From: Mycolicibacter nonchromogenicus
Lineage (GTDB): Bacteria; Actinomycetota; Actinomycetes; Mycobacteriales; Mycobacteriaceae
Length of the DNA: 64,000 nt
NCBI RefSeq assembly: GCF_002101775.1
Contig: NZ_LQPI01000046.1
Span: 62,001 to 126,000 of the forward strand
Direction of reading: 5' to 3'
The notes under the pieces are model-generated. The model was not told the DNA's origin. It did not search any database and was given only the letters and a program-made list of their open reading frames with translations. Made by a program: the position numbers and the translations under genes. Shown here one piece after another: positions 1 to 11,146 of this stretch. How positions within the stretch are numbered: position 1 is the first letter of the stretch; every line of letters starts with the position of its first letter.

Positions 1-909
1 GTGGCCGGCGCCGTCGATGATCACCTCGCGGTAGGGGCCGGTCACCAGTTCGGTGGCGCGGTCACGGCGGGTGAAGGTCAGCACCGGGTCGGCGGACCCA
101 GCGATGAACAGGGTCGGAACATCGATGGTGGGGGCGGATGGATTGGCCATGATCTCCCAGTTGCGGTCGAGGTTGCGGTACCAGTTGAGCCCGCCGGTGA
201 ATCCGGTTCGGGTGAACTCTGCGATGTAGTGGTCAAGCTCGTCGGCGCTGATCCAGTCCGGACGTGCCGTCGGCTCGGCCAGCCGGTCGATGAAGCCCAT
301 CGGCCCGGGGGCCGTCATCAGCAATGCCGACTCGTGGTCGTCGGGACTGAGGCTGCCCATCATCCGGCGCATGGTGCGGGCGGGGTCGGAATCCAGTTCC
401 GCGTCGGCTACGCCCGGCTCCTGGAAATAGAGCATGTAGAAAAAGTTCTCGCCGAAGATATTGCGGAAGGCCTGCGTCGGAGGGGCCTGCGGGCGGGGCA
501 CCGGCGGCACGCTGAGCCCCACGACGCCGGCCACCCGGTCGGGATGCAGCTGCGCGGCGCTCCACACCACCGGCCCGCCCCAGTCGTGGCCGATCCAGAT
601 CGCGCGCTGGGCGCCCACGTCGTCCAGCAGGCCGACCAGGTCAGCCGTGAGCGAGGCGATGTCGTAGGCCGCAATCTCCTCCGGTCGCGACGAGCCGCCG
701 TATCCGCGCTGATCGGGCGCCAATACGTGGAATCCCGCGGCGGCCAGGGCCGGGATCTGATGGCGCCAGGAAAACGCCAATTCCGGGAATCCGTGAGCCA
801 GCAACACCACCGGGGCGCCACGCTCGCCCGCTTCGGTGACCCGCAGGGTCACGCCGTTGGTGTCGACGAATCGTTGAGTTGCTCGTTCGATTACGGGAGC
901 CACCGTCAC
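1..909 (-). CDS. ephA: Epoxide hydrolase EphA (3' end cut by window edge)
   Basis: Alpha/beta-hydrolase-fold epoxide hydrolase, which adds water to epoxides through an aspartyl ester intermediate. Reading the minus strand gives an open frame of 303 codons up to the window edge. It contains the oxyanion motif HGFPE, the nucleophile motif GHDWGG with the catalytic Asp, and GENFFYMLYFQ in the cap region. It ends at GAGH, so the last visible codon (bases 1-3) is the probable catalytic His. About 20 C-terminal residues should lie outside the window. The start is the GTG at 909; a second in-frame GTG at 903 is equally possible. It diverges from ftsH, as ephA and ftsH lie near each other in M. tuberculosis although the Esp genes between them there are absent here. 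The motifs make the family secure; substrate is unknown. Confidence 0.88.
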   Translation of the reverse strand, partial: MTVAPVIERATQRFVDTNGVTLRVTEAGERGAPVVLLAHGFPELAFSWRHQIPALAAAGFHVLAPDQRGYGGSSRPEEIAAYDIASLTADLVGLLDDVGAQRAIWIGHDWGGPVVWSAAQLHPDRVAGVVGLSVPPVPRPQAPPTQAFRNIFGENFFYMLYFQEPGVADAELDSDPARTMRRMMGSLSPDDHESALLMTAPGPMGFIDRLAEPTARPDWISADELDHYIAEFTRTGFTGGLNWYRNLDRNWEIMANPSAPTIDVPTLFIAGSADPVLTFTRRDRATELVTGPYREVIIDGAGH

Positions 910-980
910 ACCAAAGCACAAACGGGCCGCGATCGAACAGGGTTCCGAGTCCGGCCAGGCGTATAAACCGCGAGGGACGG

Positions 981-986
981 TAGCCT
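981..986 (+). promoter_or_regulatory. Candidate -10 element of ftsH
   Basis: TAGCCT fits the mycobacterial TANNNT -10 pattern. A start of transcription about seven bases downstream would give a leader of roughly 50 bases before the ftsH ATG at 1042. No clear -35 element is seen. This is a pattern match only. Confidence 0.35.
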
Positions 987-1041
987 GAACATGCCCAGCT
1001 GCATGTATTGGAAGGATTTGGCCGCGTCCGGCCGATGTCTG

Positions 1042-3411
<2,370 letters not shown>

Positions 3412-3427
3412 GAAAGCGGGGTCGACG

Positions 3428-4006
3428 ATGACGTCGGCAATTTTCGATCAGGCGCGGGCTGAGGCCGCCGTGCGCGAGCTGCTGATCGCGGTGGGCGAAG
3501 ACCCCGACCGGGCGGGTCTGCTCGACACCCCGGCGCGGGTCGCGCGCGCGTATCGGGAGATGTTCGCCGGGCTCTACACCGACCCGGATGCGGTGCTGGA
3601 GACCACTTTTGACGAAGAGCACGAAGAGTTGGTGATCGTCAAGGAGATCCCGCTGTACTCGACCTGCGAGCACCACCTGGTGGCGTTTCACGGCGTCGCG
3701 CACGTCGGCTACATCCCCGGCTACGACGGCCGGATCACCGGTCTGTCCAAACTGGCGCGGGTGGTCGACCTCTACGCCAAGCGGCCGCAGGTGCAGGAGC
3801 GGTTGACCGCGCAGGTCGCCGACGCTCTGATGCGCAAACTCAATCCGCGCGGAGTCATCGTGGTGGTCGAGGCGGAGCACCTCTGCATGGCGATGCGCGG
3901 AGTGCGCAAGCCCGGTGCGATCACCACCACGTCGGCGGTCCGCGGGCAGTTCAAGACCGACAGCACGTCACGCGCTGAGGCCCTGGAACTTATTCGGCAC
4001 AGGTGA
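3428..4006 (+). CDS. folE: GTP cyclohydrolase I
   Basis: FolE converts GTP to 7,8-dihydroneopterin triphosphate, the first step of folate synthesis. The 192-residue protein carries the zinc-binding CEHHL motif (in [11 protein letters not shown]) and the second cysteine region EHLCMAMRG. Start at ATG 3428, after a purine-rich GAGAAAGCGGGG that can serve as ribosome binding site. An in-frame extension far upstream inside ftsH has low-complexity, out-of-frame character and is not real. Its stop overlaps the folP start (GTGA at 4003-4006), implying translational coupling. Confidence 0.96.
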   Translation: MTSAIFDQARAEAAVRELLIAVGEDPDRAGLLDTPARVARAYREMFAGLYTDPDAVLETTFDEEHEELVIVKEIPLYSTCEHHLVAFHGVAHVGYIPGYDGRITGLSKLARVVDLYAKRPQVQERLTAQVADALMRKLNPRGVIVVVEAEHLCMAMRGVRKPGAITTTSAVRGQFKTDSTSRAEALELIRHR

Positions 4007-4839
4007 GCCCGACACGCGTGCAGGTCGTCGGGGTGGTCAACGTCACCGCCGATTCCTTCTCCGACGGCGGGCGCTACCTCAACGTCGACCGCGCTGTTGA
4101 GCACGGCCGCCACCTGGCAGACCAGGGTGCGGCGATCATCGACGTCGGGGGCGAGTCCACCCGGCCCGGCGCGGTGCGCGCCGATCCGCGGGCGGAGGCG
4201 CAACGCGTCCTTCCGGTGGTCAGAGAACTTGCTGACCAGGGCATTACGGTCAGCATCGACACGATGAACGCCGTTGTCGCCGAAGCCGCGCTGGACGCGG
4301 GTGCCACGATCGTCAATGACGTCTCCGGAGGAGCGGCGGACCCCGCCATGGCGCCGCTGCTTGCATCTTCGGGCGCCCGATGGGTGCTGATGCACTGGCG
4401 GCCGGTCGATCCCGACAATCCGCATCTGGTGCCGCGCTACGGCGACGTCGCCGCCGAGGTCCGTCGGGATCTGCTCGCCGCCGTCGACGCAGCGGTGGCC
4501 GCCGGCGTGGACCCGGCGCAGTTGATCGTCGATCCCGGTCTGGGTTTCGCCAAAACCGCGCAACACAATTGGACTCTGCTGCATGGGTTGCCGCAGCTGG
4601 TGGATATCGGTCTACCGGTTCTGATCGGTGCGTCACGCAAGCGGTTCCTCGGTACGCTGCTGGCCGACGAGGACGGCACGCCGCGGCCGCCCGCCGAGCG
4701 CGAAACGGCGACCGCGGTGATATCGGCGTTGTCCGGGCTGCACGGCGCCTGGGGCGTGCGGGTGCACGACGTGCGGGCCTCGGTCGACGCGCTGCGGGTC
4801 CTGGCAGCCTGGAGTCAAGGAGGCGCAAGCGGTGACTGA
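4003..4839 (+). CDS. folP1: Dihydropteroate synthase
   Basis: FolP condenses 6-hydroxymethyl-7,8-dihydropterin pyrophosphate with p-aminobenzoate to give 7,8-dihydropteroate, the sulfonamide target. The 278-residue TIM-barrel protein shows the family motifs in order: [11 protein letters not shown] near the N terminus, [19 protein letters not shown] and GASRKRF. The GTG start overlaps the folE stop and the 3' end overlaps folB by eight bases. The location in the ftsH-fol operon identifies it as FolP1 rather than the non-functional paralogue FolP2 of mycobacteria. Confidence 0.96.
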   Translation: MSPTRVQVVGVVNVTADSFSDGGRYLNVDRAVEHGRHLADQGAAIIDVGGESTRPGAVRADPRAEAQRVLPVVRELADQGITVSIDTMNAVVAEAALDAGATIVNDVSGGAADPAMAPLLASSGARWVLMHWRPVDPDNPHLVPRYGDVAAEVRRDLLAAVDAAVAAGVDPAQLIVDPGLGFAKTAQHNWTLLHGLPQLVDIGLPVLIGASRKRFLGTLLADEDGTPRPPAERETATAVISALSGLHGAWGVRVHDVRASVDALRVLAAWSQGGASGD

Positions 4840-5221
4840 TCGGATCGAGTTGCGCGGCTTGAAGGTTCGCGGTAACCACGGTGTGTTCGCCCACGAGCGT
4901 GCCGACGGCCAGGACTTCATCGTCGACATCACGGTCTGGATGGACCTCGCCGTCGCGGCGGCCAGCGACAACCTGGCCGACACCTACGACTACGGACTGC
5001 TCGCACAGCGCGCCGCGGATATCGTCGCAGGCCCCGCGCGCGATCTGATCGAGACGGTCGCCGCCGAGATCGCCGAAGAGGTGATGGGTGATGCGCGGGT
5101 GCAGGCCGTGGAGGTCACGCTGCACAAGCCGCACGCCCCCATCCCGCTGGCTTTCGCCGATGTTGCGGTGGTGGCCCGGCGATCGCGCAATGACCGCCGC
5201 GGCAAGGTGGTTCCGCTGTGA
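4832..5221 (+). CDS. folB: Dihydroneopterin aldolase
   Basis: FolB converts 7,8-dihydroneopterin to 6-hydroxymethyl-7,8-dihydropterin plus glycolaldehyde. The 129-residue product has the tunnel-fold family signature [10 protein letters not shown] near the N terminus, the active-site Tyr region YDYGLL, and the conserved lysine region TLHKPHAP. The GTG start at 4832 lies within the end of folP1, preceded by a GGAGG-like sequence (AAGGAGGC). Length and position between folP and folK are as in other mycobacteria. Confidence 0.95.
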   Translation: MTDRIELRGLKVRGNHGVFAHERADGQDFIVDITVWMDLAVAAASDNLADTYDYGLLAQRAADIVAGPARDLIETVAAEIAEEVMGDARVQAVEVTLHKPHAPIPLAFADVAVVARRSRNDRRGKVVPL

Positions 5222-5270
5222 GTCGGGCCGCCGACGATGCAGAGCGGAGCGATGAGGAGGAGCGGCGCCA

Positions 5271-5789
5271 ATGACACGGGCCGTGCTTTCGGTGGGGTCC
5301 AATCTGGGGGACCGGCTGGCCCTGCTGCAGTCGGCGGTCGACGGCCTGGCCGCCACGGTGCGTGCGGCCTCTGGGGTGTACGAGACCGCGGCGTGGGGCG
5401 GAGTCGAGCAGGGGCCCTTCCTCAACGCGGTGCTGATCGTCGACGACCCGGCCGCCGACGGCCAGGTCTGGCTACGACGCGCGCATGAACTGGAGCAGGC
5501 GGCCGAGCGGGTGCGCATCCAGCGGTGGGGACCGCGGACCCTGGACGTCGACGTGATCAGCTGCCGCAACGCCGAGGGGATGGAGATGATCTCCGACGAC
5601 CCGGACCTGACCCTGCCCCATCCGCGCGCCCATCTGCGCGCGTTCGTCCTGGTGCCGTGGTTGGAGGTCGAGCCGGAGGCTCAACTGAGCGTGGGCGAGC
5701 GACCACGTGCGGTGGCAGAACTGCTCGAGGAGCTGGAACCCGAAGAGCGTGCCGGAGTGGTGCTGACCGACCTGGTGCTGCGGTTCTGA
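5271..5789 (+). CDS. folK: 2-amino-4-hydroxy-6-hydroxymethyldihydropteridine pyrophosphokinase
   Basis: FolK transfers pyrophosphate from ATP to 6-hydroxymethyl-7,8-dihydropterin, producing the FolP substrate. The 172-residue protein has the N-terminal SVGSNLGDR, the signature QRWGPRTLDVDVI, and PHPRAHLRAFVLVPW. A strong GAGGAGG lies upstream of ATG 5271. The 49-base gap to folB is the largest within the fol genes. The stop overlaps the next start as TGATG. Confidence 0.95.
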   Translation: MTRAVLSVGSNLGDRLALLQSAVDGLAATVRAASGVYETAAWGGVEQGPFLNAVLIVDDPAADGQVWLRRAHELEQAAERVRIQRWGPRTLDVDVISCRNAEGMEMISDDPDLTLPHPRAHLRAFVLVPWLEVEPEAQLSVGERPRAVAELLEELEPEERAGVVLTDLVLRF

Positions 5790-6274
5790 TGGGCCCGACC
5801 CGCAAACGTGACGTGAGCGCCGCGGTAGCCGTGGTCGCCGTCCTCAGCTACCTCGCGGTCCCACTGCTGTACCGGTGGTTCCCGCCGATCACGGTATGGA
5901 CCGGGATATCGCTGCTGGCGGTCGCGGTCGCCGAGGTGGCCTGGGGCCGATACGTCGGCGCGAAGATCGAAGACGGCGAGATCGGGATCGGGGCCGGCCG
6001 GCTGCATCCGCTCGCGGTGGCACGCACCGTGGTGGTTGCCAAGGCGTCGGCGTGGATGGGCGCGCTGGTCGGAGGCTTTTGGCTGGGTGTGCTGGGCTTC
6101 CTGCTGCCGCGCCGGTCCACGCTGCAGGTTGCGGCCCAGGACACCGGCGGTGCCGTGGTCGCCGCGGCCAGCGCGCTGGCCCTGCTGGCCGCCGCGCTGT
6201 GGCTGCAGAACCGGTGCAAGTCGCCGCACGATCCGGGCGCACCCACCGAGTCGACCGGAAATCAACCCGGGTAA
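5789..6274 (+). CDS. DUF3180 membrane protein (Rv3605c-like)
   Basis: The 161-residue protein has four predicted membrane segments (about residues 8-28, 31-50, 80-105 and 118-136) separated by short loops. It corresponds in size, sequence character and position to Rv3605c, a DUF3180 family protein of unknown function kept beside folK in mycobacteria. The ATG at 5789 overlaps the folK stop, indicating co-translation with the folate genes. A folate-related role is only a guess from context. Confidence 0.85.
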   Translation: MGPTRKRDVSAAVAVVAVLSYLAVPLLYRWFPPITVWTGISLLAVAVAEVAWGRYVGAKIEDGEIGIGAGRLHPLAVARTVVVAKASAWMGALVGGFWLGVLGFLLPRRSTLQVAAQDTGGAVVAAASALALLAAALWLQNRCKSPHDPGAPTESTGNQPG

Positions 6275-6375
6275 GAATCGCCGGAGCGCTGCGACACGCG
6301 GATTGACCTCGTACAGGTACAGTCGGGCAATGCGTGCCAGCAACGTTCCGGGACACCGCGGCGAGGAGGGGGCAC

Positions 6376-6391
6376 CTCCCGCTTGCGGGAG
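6376..6391. repeat. Short GC-rich palindrome in the leader of the next gene
   Basis: CTCCCGC-TT-GCGGGAG is a perfect 7-bp inverted repeat with a two-base loop, within GGCACCTCCCGCTTGCGGG. I recall similar CACCTCCCGC-type palindromes as dispersed intergenic elements in mycobacteria, but cannot check copy number. Only one copy is seen here. It lies just upstream of the start at 6404 and could also fold in the mRNA leader. Confidence 0.4.
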
Positions 6392-6403
6392 AGCGCGGCG
6401 CAG

Positions 6404-7822
6404 ATGAATTCGGTCCTGTCCCGCGCCCCGGGTCGGCGTGGAGTTCGCAGGCCGGGCTGGACATTGATGACGGCGTTGCTGATCCTCGCGATCGCCGCGA
6501 GCTCGGCGCTGGTGTTCACCAATCGGGTGGAACTGCTCAAACTCGCCGTGATCATCGCGCTGTGGGCCGCGGTTGCGGCGGCGTTCGTCTCGGTGATCTA
6601 TCGGCGGCAAAGCGATGTGGACCAGGCCCGGGCCCGAGACCTGAAGTTGGTCTACGACCTGCAACTGGATCGGGAGATATCGGCACGCCGCGAGTACGAG
6701 CTGACCGTGGAGTCGCAGCTGCGTCGCGAGCTGGCCGCCGAACTGCGCGCGCAGGCCGCCGATGAGGTTGCTGCGCTGCGCGCCGAATTGTCCGCGCTGC
6801 GCACCAACCTCGAGATCCTCTTCGACGCCGACCTGAGCCAGCGGCCGGCGCTGGAGACCGAGCGCACAACGGTTCGTGCCTACAGCGACTGGGCGCGCTC
6901 CAGTGAGCAACCCACCACCGGCGCCACCCGGGTCGCGTCGTCGACCACCCCGAGCTACCCGCCCGACTCGGTCACCGAGACCGCCGAGAACCCGATCATC
7001 GACGTTCCCGAGGTAAGGATTCCGCCCACCGGCGGCTCCGTGCCCCCGGCTCCGCAGAAGCCGCAGGCGCCGCACGCCGAGGGCCGCCGCGGTTCGCATC
7101 GCCGCAGCGCCGACGAGGCGCCCCGCTGGACCCCCCAGGAGGCCCCGCCGCCTGCACCGGCCGCCTCCCGCTGGGCGCAGCCGCCGCAGCCCTTCGTCGC
7201 GCCCGAATCCCGCCGCGAGCCGGAGCCGCCGCAGCCTCCGCCCGCCCCTCAGCCGGCCCCGGTACAACCGGCCCCCGAGCCACAATCGGCTCCGTCGGCC
7301 CCCGAGCCACAATCGGCCCCGCAGCCTTCCTGGGTTGCATCCCCGGCGGCATCCTCCTGGAAACCCGTTGGCGCCGAGGGGGAGTGGCTGCCACCCGGCA
7401 CACCCGGCAGCCGCTGGGCCGCGGACGTTCCGGCGGACGCCGGACGCCATGGCGTGTCCGAGCAGCAGACCGAAGCGCCGAGCCGCCACGGGCGCCACTC
7501 CAGTCCGGCCGACTCCGGTCCGGTGGACGTCGCCGAGTCGGCACGTCACGAGGCGGGGGGACGCCGTCGGGCGCGCTCCCGGCACGCGGCGGAACCGGCC
7601 GATGACCAACTACAGCCGCCGGCCAGCCCGGCCTCGCCGGTGACTGAGCCCGCCGAGCCGGCAGCGCCCGCCCACGCCGGCACGCCCGCGGCCCGGCATT
7701 CCGCCGGCGCCGACGGGAGCGCCGAAAGCCCCCGCACCGGCGGTCAGTCGGTGGCTGATCTGCTGGCCCGGCTGCAGACCACCCCGACCGAAGGCGGTCG
7801 GCGCCGCCGCCGCGAGGACTGA
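6404..7822 (+). CDS. DUF6779-type membrane protein with proline-rich tail (Rv3604c-like)
   Basis: A 472-residue protein with two adjacent N-terminal membrane segments (about residues 20-40 and 47-67), then a charged, probably coiled-coil stretch (about 75-150, rich in Glu, Arg, Ala and Leu), then a long Pro/Ala/Gln/Arg-rich disordered tail. The tail includes a tandem Pro-Glu-Pro-Gln-Ser-Ala repeat around 7270-7325. It matches Rv3604c in position and type; function is unknown. ATG 6404 (MNSVLSR) is preferred to an in-frame TTG at 6383, which lies inside a palindrome. The tail probably sits in the cytoplasm if both segments form a hairpin. Confidence 0.8.
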   Translation: MNSVLSRAPGRRGVRRPGWTLMTALLILAIAASSALVFTNRVELLKLAVIIALWAAVAAAFVSVIYRRQSDVDQARARDLKLVYDLQLDREISARREYELTVESQLRRELAAELRAQAADEVAALRAELSALRTNLEILFDADLSQRPALETERTTVRAYSDWARSSEQPTTGATRVASSTTPSYPPDSVTETAENPIIDVPEVRIPPTGGSVPPAPQKPQAPHAEGRRGSHRRSADEAPRWTPQEAPPPAPAASRWAQPPQPFVAPESRREPEPPQPPPAPQPAPVQPAPEPQSAPSAPEPQSAPQPSWVASPAASSWKPVGAEGEWLPPGTPGSRWAADVPADAGRHGVSEQQTEAPSRHGRHSSPADSGPVDVAESARHEAGGRRRARSRHAAEPADDQLQPPASPASPVTEPAEPAAPAHAGTPAARHSAGADGSAESPRTGGQSVADLLARLQTTPTEGGRRRRRED

Positions 7823-7873
7823 ACCGCGGCCAACTGCGACCAACGTCACTCGCAGCGCCGGGACAGATCGGGA

Positions 7874-7879
7874 TAGACT
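7874..7879 (+). promoter_or_regulatory. Candidate -10 element for the pantothenate gene run
   Basis: TAGACT matches the mycobacterial TANNNT -10 pattern and lies in the 128-base gap before the gene starting at 7951. It would give a leader of about 65 bases and drive the DUF2520 gene, panC, panD and coaX, which all overlap or nearly touch. No -35 element was recognised. Confidence 0.35.
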
Positions 7880-7950
7880 CACCGGCGACCGTCCGGTACC
7901 CGCAGCGCGGGACTGGAACGAATACCAAGAGAACCTGTGAGGTCGTCTGC

Positions 7951-8853
7951 ATGGCGCAGTTCGACGGACTGCGGCCCGCCCGGCTCAAGGTCGGCGTTAT
8001 CTCGGCCGGCCGCGTCGGCACCGCACTCGGTGTAGCGCTCGAGCGCGCCGAGCACGTCGTGGTGGCGTGCAGCGCCATCTCCGAGGAATCACGGCAGCGC
8101 GCCCGGCACCGGCTGCCCGACAGCCTGATCCGGCCGGCGCCCGATGTCGCCTCGGATGCGGAACTGCTGCTGCTCGCCGTTCCCGACACCGAACTGGCCG
8201 GCATCGTGTCCGGGCTGGCCGCCACGGGCGCGGTGCGCGCCGGGACGATCGTGATGCACACCTCCGGTGCCACCGGGATCGGCGTACTTGCGCCGTTGAC
8301 CGAACAGGGTTGCCTGCCCCTGGCCATCCATCCCGCGATGACCTTCACCGGCTCAGAAGAGGACATCGACCGGTTGTCGGAGAGCTGCTTCGGCATCACC
8401 GCCGCCGACGAGATCGGGTTCGCCATCGCTGAGGCACTGACACTCGAGATCGGCGCGGAACCGTTCCGGGTGGAGGAATCCGCCCGCACCCTCTACCACG
8501 CTGCGCTCTGTCACGGCGCAAACCACCTGGTCACCGTGATCGACGACGCGCTGGCGGCGTTGCGGGCGGCGCTGCCGGGACGGCTCGGCTCCAACGTGGC
8601 CGAAGACCCCGACGGCATCGCCGAGCGGGTGCTCGGACCGCTGGTGCGCGCCGCCCTGGCCAACACCCTGCGGGACGGGCACGCCGCACTGACCGGCCCG
8701 GTGGCCCGCGGCGACTCGGCCACCCTGGCCCGGCACCTGGGGGTCCTGGCCAGGGTGGACACAGACCTGGCCGAGGCCTATCGCACCAACGCCCTGCGCA
8801 CCGCGCACCGCGCCGGTGCAGCCGACGACGTGCTGGAGGTGCTGGCCCGGTGA
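7951..8853 (+). CDS. Rossmann-fold / DUF2520 oxidoreductase (Rv3603c-like)
   Basis: A 300-residue protein. The first half is an NAD(P)-binding Rossmann domain with the glycine motif [13 protein letters not shown] (about residues 14-26) and [10 protein letters not shown]. The second half is the all-helical DUF2520 region, including HPAMTFTG and [13 protein letters not shown]. The fold resembles 2-hydroxyacid and ketopantoate-reductase-like dehydrogenases. Its end overlaps panC by four bases and panD and coaX follow, so it is very likely co-translated with pantothenate genes. No canonical panE is in the window. A ketopantoate reductase role is attractive from context but unproven; M. tuberculosis Rv3603c is an unassigned conserved protein. 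Confidence 0.8.
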   Translation: MAQFDGLRPARLKVGVISAGRVGTALGVALERAEHVVVACSAISEESRQRARHRLPDSLIRPAPDVASDAELLLLAVPDTELAGIVSGLAATGAVRAGTIVMHTSGATGIGVLAPLTEQGCLPLAIHPAMTFTGSEEDIDRLSESCFGITAADEIGFAIAEALTLEIGAEPFRVEESARTLYHAALCHGANHLVTVIDDALAALRAALPGRLGSNVAEDPDGIAERVLGPLVRAALANTLRDGHAALTGPVARGDSATLARHLGVLARVDTDLAEAYRTNALRTAHRAGAADDVLEVLAR

Positions 8854-9869
8854 GCTCCCACCTGGTTCGCGGCCCGCAGCCCACCTTCACCGCCGGCGGA
8901 TTCAACGTCTATGAGCGGCCGGAAGACATCGCCCGGGTCAGCCGCGCGCTGCGCTCGACCGGCCGCCGGGTGATGCTGGTGCCGACCATGGGCGCCCTGC
9001 ACGAAGGCCACCTGTCGCTGGTTCGTGCGGCGCAGCGGGTGCCCGGCGCGGTGGTGGCGGTGTCGATCTTCGTCAACCCGCTGCAGTTCGGTGCCGGAGA
9101 GGATCTCGACGCCTACCCCCGCACTCTGGACGACGACCTGGCCGCGTTGCGTGCCGCCGGGGTCGACCTGGTGTTCACGCCGACTGCCGCGGCCATGTAC
9201 CCGAACGGCCCGCGCACCTGCCTGCATCCGGGGCCGCTGGGAGCCGAACTCGAAGGCGCCGCGCGCCCGACCCATTTCGCCGGCATGCTCACCGTGGTCT
9301 GCAAACTGCTGTCGATCGTCAACCCCGATCGAGTGTTCTTGGGCGAGAAGGACTATCAACAGCTGGTGTTGGTGCGCCAGATGGTCACCGACCTCAATCT
9401 CGACGTGACCGTGGTGGGTGTTCCCACGGTGCGCGAAGCCGACGGCCTGGCCATGTCGTCGCGTAATCGCTACCTGGACCCCGCGCAGCGCGAAGCCGCG
9501 ACGGCCCTGTCCGCCGCTCTGGCGGCCGGCGAACGTGCGGCTGCGGCCGGCGCCCAGGCGGCCCTGGATGCCGCCGGCGCGGTGTTGTCCGCAGTGCCTG
9601 CCGTCGATGTCGACTACCTGGAGGTTCGAGGCGTCGACCTCGGACCGGCGCCTGCGGACGGTTCGGCACGGCTGCTGATCGCCGCCCGGGTGGGCACCAC
9701 ACGACTGATCGACAACGCGGCGATCACCCTCGGACAGCCCGTCGACGCCGAGTTGGCGTCAGCCGGTTCGCAGACCGGTCCAGATGGAACGCATGTATCA
9801 ACCCGGCGGTTCAGCGAGCCCCAGCGGAGAGGCGAAACTGAATCCGACGTATCAACCCGGAGGAATTGA
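8850..9869 (+). CDS. panC: Pantoate-beta-alanine ligase (pantothenate synthetase)
   Basis: PanC joins pantoate and beta-alanine with ATP to give pantothenate. The 339-residue product has [13 protein letters not shown] with the HxGH nucleotide motif, [19 protein letters not shown] and the KMSKS-like MSSRN motif. GTG at 8850 overlaps the preceding stop; a later GTG could give a shorter N terminus nearer the usual 309 residues. The C-terminal about 35 residues are hydrophilic, low in similarity to the family, and encoded by a segment containing two copies of GTATCAACCCGG; the second copy also holds the panD ribosome binding site. Core enzyme assignment is secure. Confidence 0.95.
   Translation: MSSHLVRGPQPTFTAGGFNVYERPEDIARVSRALRSTGRRVMLVPTMGALHEGHLSLVRAAQRVPGAVVAVSIFVNPLQFGAGEDLDAYPRTLDDDLAALRAAGVDLVFTPTAAAMYPNGPRTCLHPGPLGAELEGAARPTHFAGMLTVVCKLLSIVNPDRVFLGEKDYQQLVLVRQMVTDLNLDVTVVGVPTVREADGLAMSSRNRYLDPAQREAATALSAALAAGERAAAAGAQAALDAAGAVLSAVPAVDVDYLEVRGVDLGPAPADGSARLLIAARVGTTRLIDNAAITLGQPVDAELASAGSQTGPDGTHVSTRRFSEPQRRGETESDVSTRRN
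9795..9863. repeat. Direct repeat at the panC 3' end
   Basis: GTATCAACCCGGCGG (9795-9809) and GTATCAACCCGGAGG (9849-9863) differ at one base and are 54 bases apart. The downstream copy carries the GGAGG used by panD. In panC both copies encode VSTRR. This looks like a local duplication that lengthened panC. Confidence 0.6.
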
Positions 9870-10285
9870 TGTTTCGGACGATGCTGAAGTCGAAGATTCA
9901 CCGTGCCACGGTCACTCATGCTGACCTGCACTATGTCGGCTCGGTGACCATCGACGCCGATCTGATGGAGGCTGCTGACCTGCTTGAGGGTGAGCAGGTC
10001 ACGATCGTCGACATCGACAACGGCGCCCGCCTGGTGACCTATGCCATCACCGGCGAGCGGGGCAGCGGTGTCATCGGAATCAACGGTGCGGCAGCGCATC
10101 TGGTGCACCCCGGCGACCTGGTCATCCTTATCGCCTACGGCACCATGGAGGATGCCGAGGCCCGCGACTACCGGCCGCGGATCGTGTTCGTCGACGCCGA
10201 CAACAAGCCGGTGGATCTCGGTGACGACCCGGCCTTCGTCCCCGATGACGTCTCGGATCTGGTTTCGCCCAGGAGCGTGCATTAG
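9869..10285 (+). CDS. panD: Aspartate 1-decarboxylase
   Basis: PanD decarboxylates aspartate to beta-alanine, the second substrate of PanC. It is made as a proenzyme that self-cleaves at a Gly-Ser bond to form a pyruvoyl group; the site is GSVTIDADL (Gly24-Ser25 region). The 138-residue protein retains [29 protein letters not shown] and the C-terminal tail that in mycobacteria mediates binding of pyrazinoic acid. The ATG at 9869 overlaps the panC stop (TGATG) with GGAGG five bases upstream; a TTG three bases earlier is unlikely. Confidence 0.96.
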   Translation: MFRTMLKSKIHRATVTHADLHYVGSVTIDADLMEAADLLEGEQVTIVDIDNGARLVTYAITGERGSGVIGINGAAAHLVHPGDLVILIAYGTMEDAEARDYRPRIVFVDADNKPVDLGDDPAFVPDDVSDLVSPRSVH

Positions 10286-10287
10286 CC

Positions 10288-11100
10288 GTGTTGCTGGCGA
10301 TAGACGTCCGCAACACCCACACCGTCATCGGCCTGATCGCCGGTTCCGGTGACCATGCAAACGTCGTACAGCAGTGGCGGATTCGGACCGAGGCGGAGAT
10401 CACTGCCGACGAGCTGGCGCTGACTCTGGACGGCCTCATCGGCGACGACGGCGAACAACTCACCGGCGCCGCCGCGCTGTCCACCGTCCCGTCGGTGCTG
10501 CACGAAGTCCGGCTGATGCTGGACCAGTATTGGGCTTCGGTGCCCGCCGTGTTGATCGAACCGGGTGTACGCACCGGGATACCTCTGCTGGTGGACAACC
10601 CCAAAGAAGTGGGGGCGGACCGGATCGTCAACGCCCTGGCCGCGTTTCACAAGTTCAAGACGGCAGCGATCGTCGTCGACTTCGGTTCGTCCATCTGCGT
10701 AGACGTGGTTTCGGCCAAGGGTGAATTCCTGGGCGGTGCCATCGCGCCCGGCATCCAGATCTCCTCGGACGCCGCCGCTGCCCGCTCCGCCGGCCTGCGC
10801 CGGGTCGAACTCACCCGGCCGCGCTCGGTGATCGGCAAGAACACGGTCGAATGCATGCAGGCCGGCGCGATCTACGGGTTCGCCGGACTGGTCGACGGGT
10901 TGGTCCGCCGGGTCCGGGAGGAGGCTGCGGGCGCCGGAGACGACGTGACCGTGGTGGCCACCGGTCACTCCGCACCGTTGTTGCTGGCCGACCTGGAGAC
11001 GGTCGCCCATCACGACGCCAATCTCACCCTGGACGGACTGCGGCTGGTGTTCGAGCGCAACCGGGACAGCCAGCGGGGCAGGCTGCGTCCGGCCCGCTGA
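10288..11100 (+). CDS. coaX: Type III pantothenate kinase
   Basis: CoaX phosphorylates pantothenate, the first committed step from vitamin B5 to coenzyme A. The 270-residue acetate-kinase-superfamily protein starts [16 protein letters not shown] with the phosphate-binding Asp-Asn/Thr motif and has [11 protein letters not shown] and [12 protein letters not shown]. The GTG start lies two bases after the panD stop, completing a pan-coa run. In M. tuberculosis the homologue Rv3600c is reported as inactive or non-essential, with CoaA serving as main kinase; activity here cannot be judged. Confidence 0.93.
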   Translation: MLLAIDVRNTHTVIGLIAGSGDHANVVQQWRIRTEAEITADELALTLDGLIGDDGEQLTGAAALSTVPSVLHEVRLMLDQYWASVPAVLIEPGVRTGIPLLVDNPKEVGADRIVNALAAFHKFKTAAIVVDFGSSICVDVVSAKGEFLGGAIAPGIQISSDAAAARSAGLRRVELTRPRSVIGKNTVECMQAGAIYGFAGLVDGLVRRVREEAAGAGDDVTVVATGHSAPLLLADLETVAHHDANLTLDGLRLVFERNRDSQRGRLRPAR

Positions 11101-11132
11101 GCCGGCTTTTCGTTCTCTCGCCCCTGTTCCTC

Positions 11133-11138
11133 TAAGCT
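11133..11138 (+). promoter_or_regulatory. -10 element of a probable leaderless lysS promoter
   Basis: TAAGCT is followed by GGCGGGTC and then the lysS GTG at 11147. The spacing puts the transcript start at or next to the start codon, as is common for mycobacterial leaderless genes. An almost identical arrangement precedes cysS (25961-25977). Confidence 0.55.
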
Positions 11139-11146
11139 GGCGGGTC

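Noticed and set aside
1..966. Plus-strand 321-codon open frame at the window start
   Set aside because: It is the mirror of ephA, whose minus-strand frame has the epoxide hydrolase motifs HGFPE and GHDWGG.
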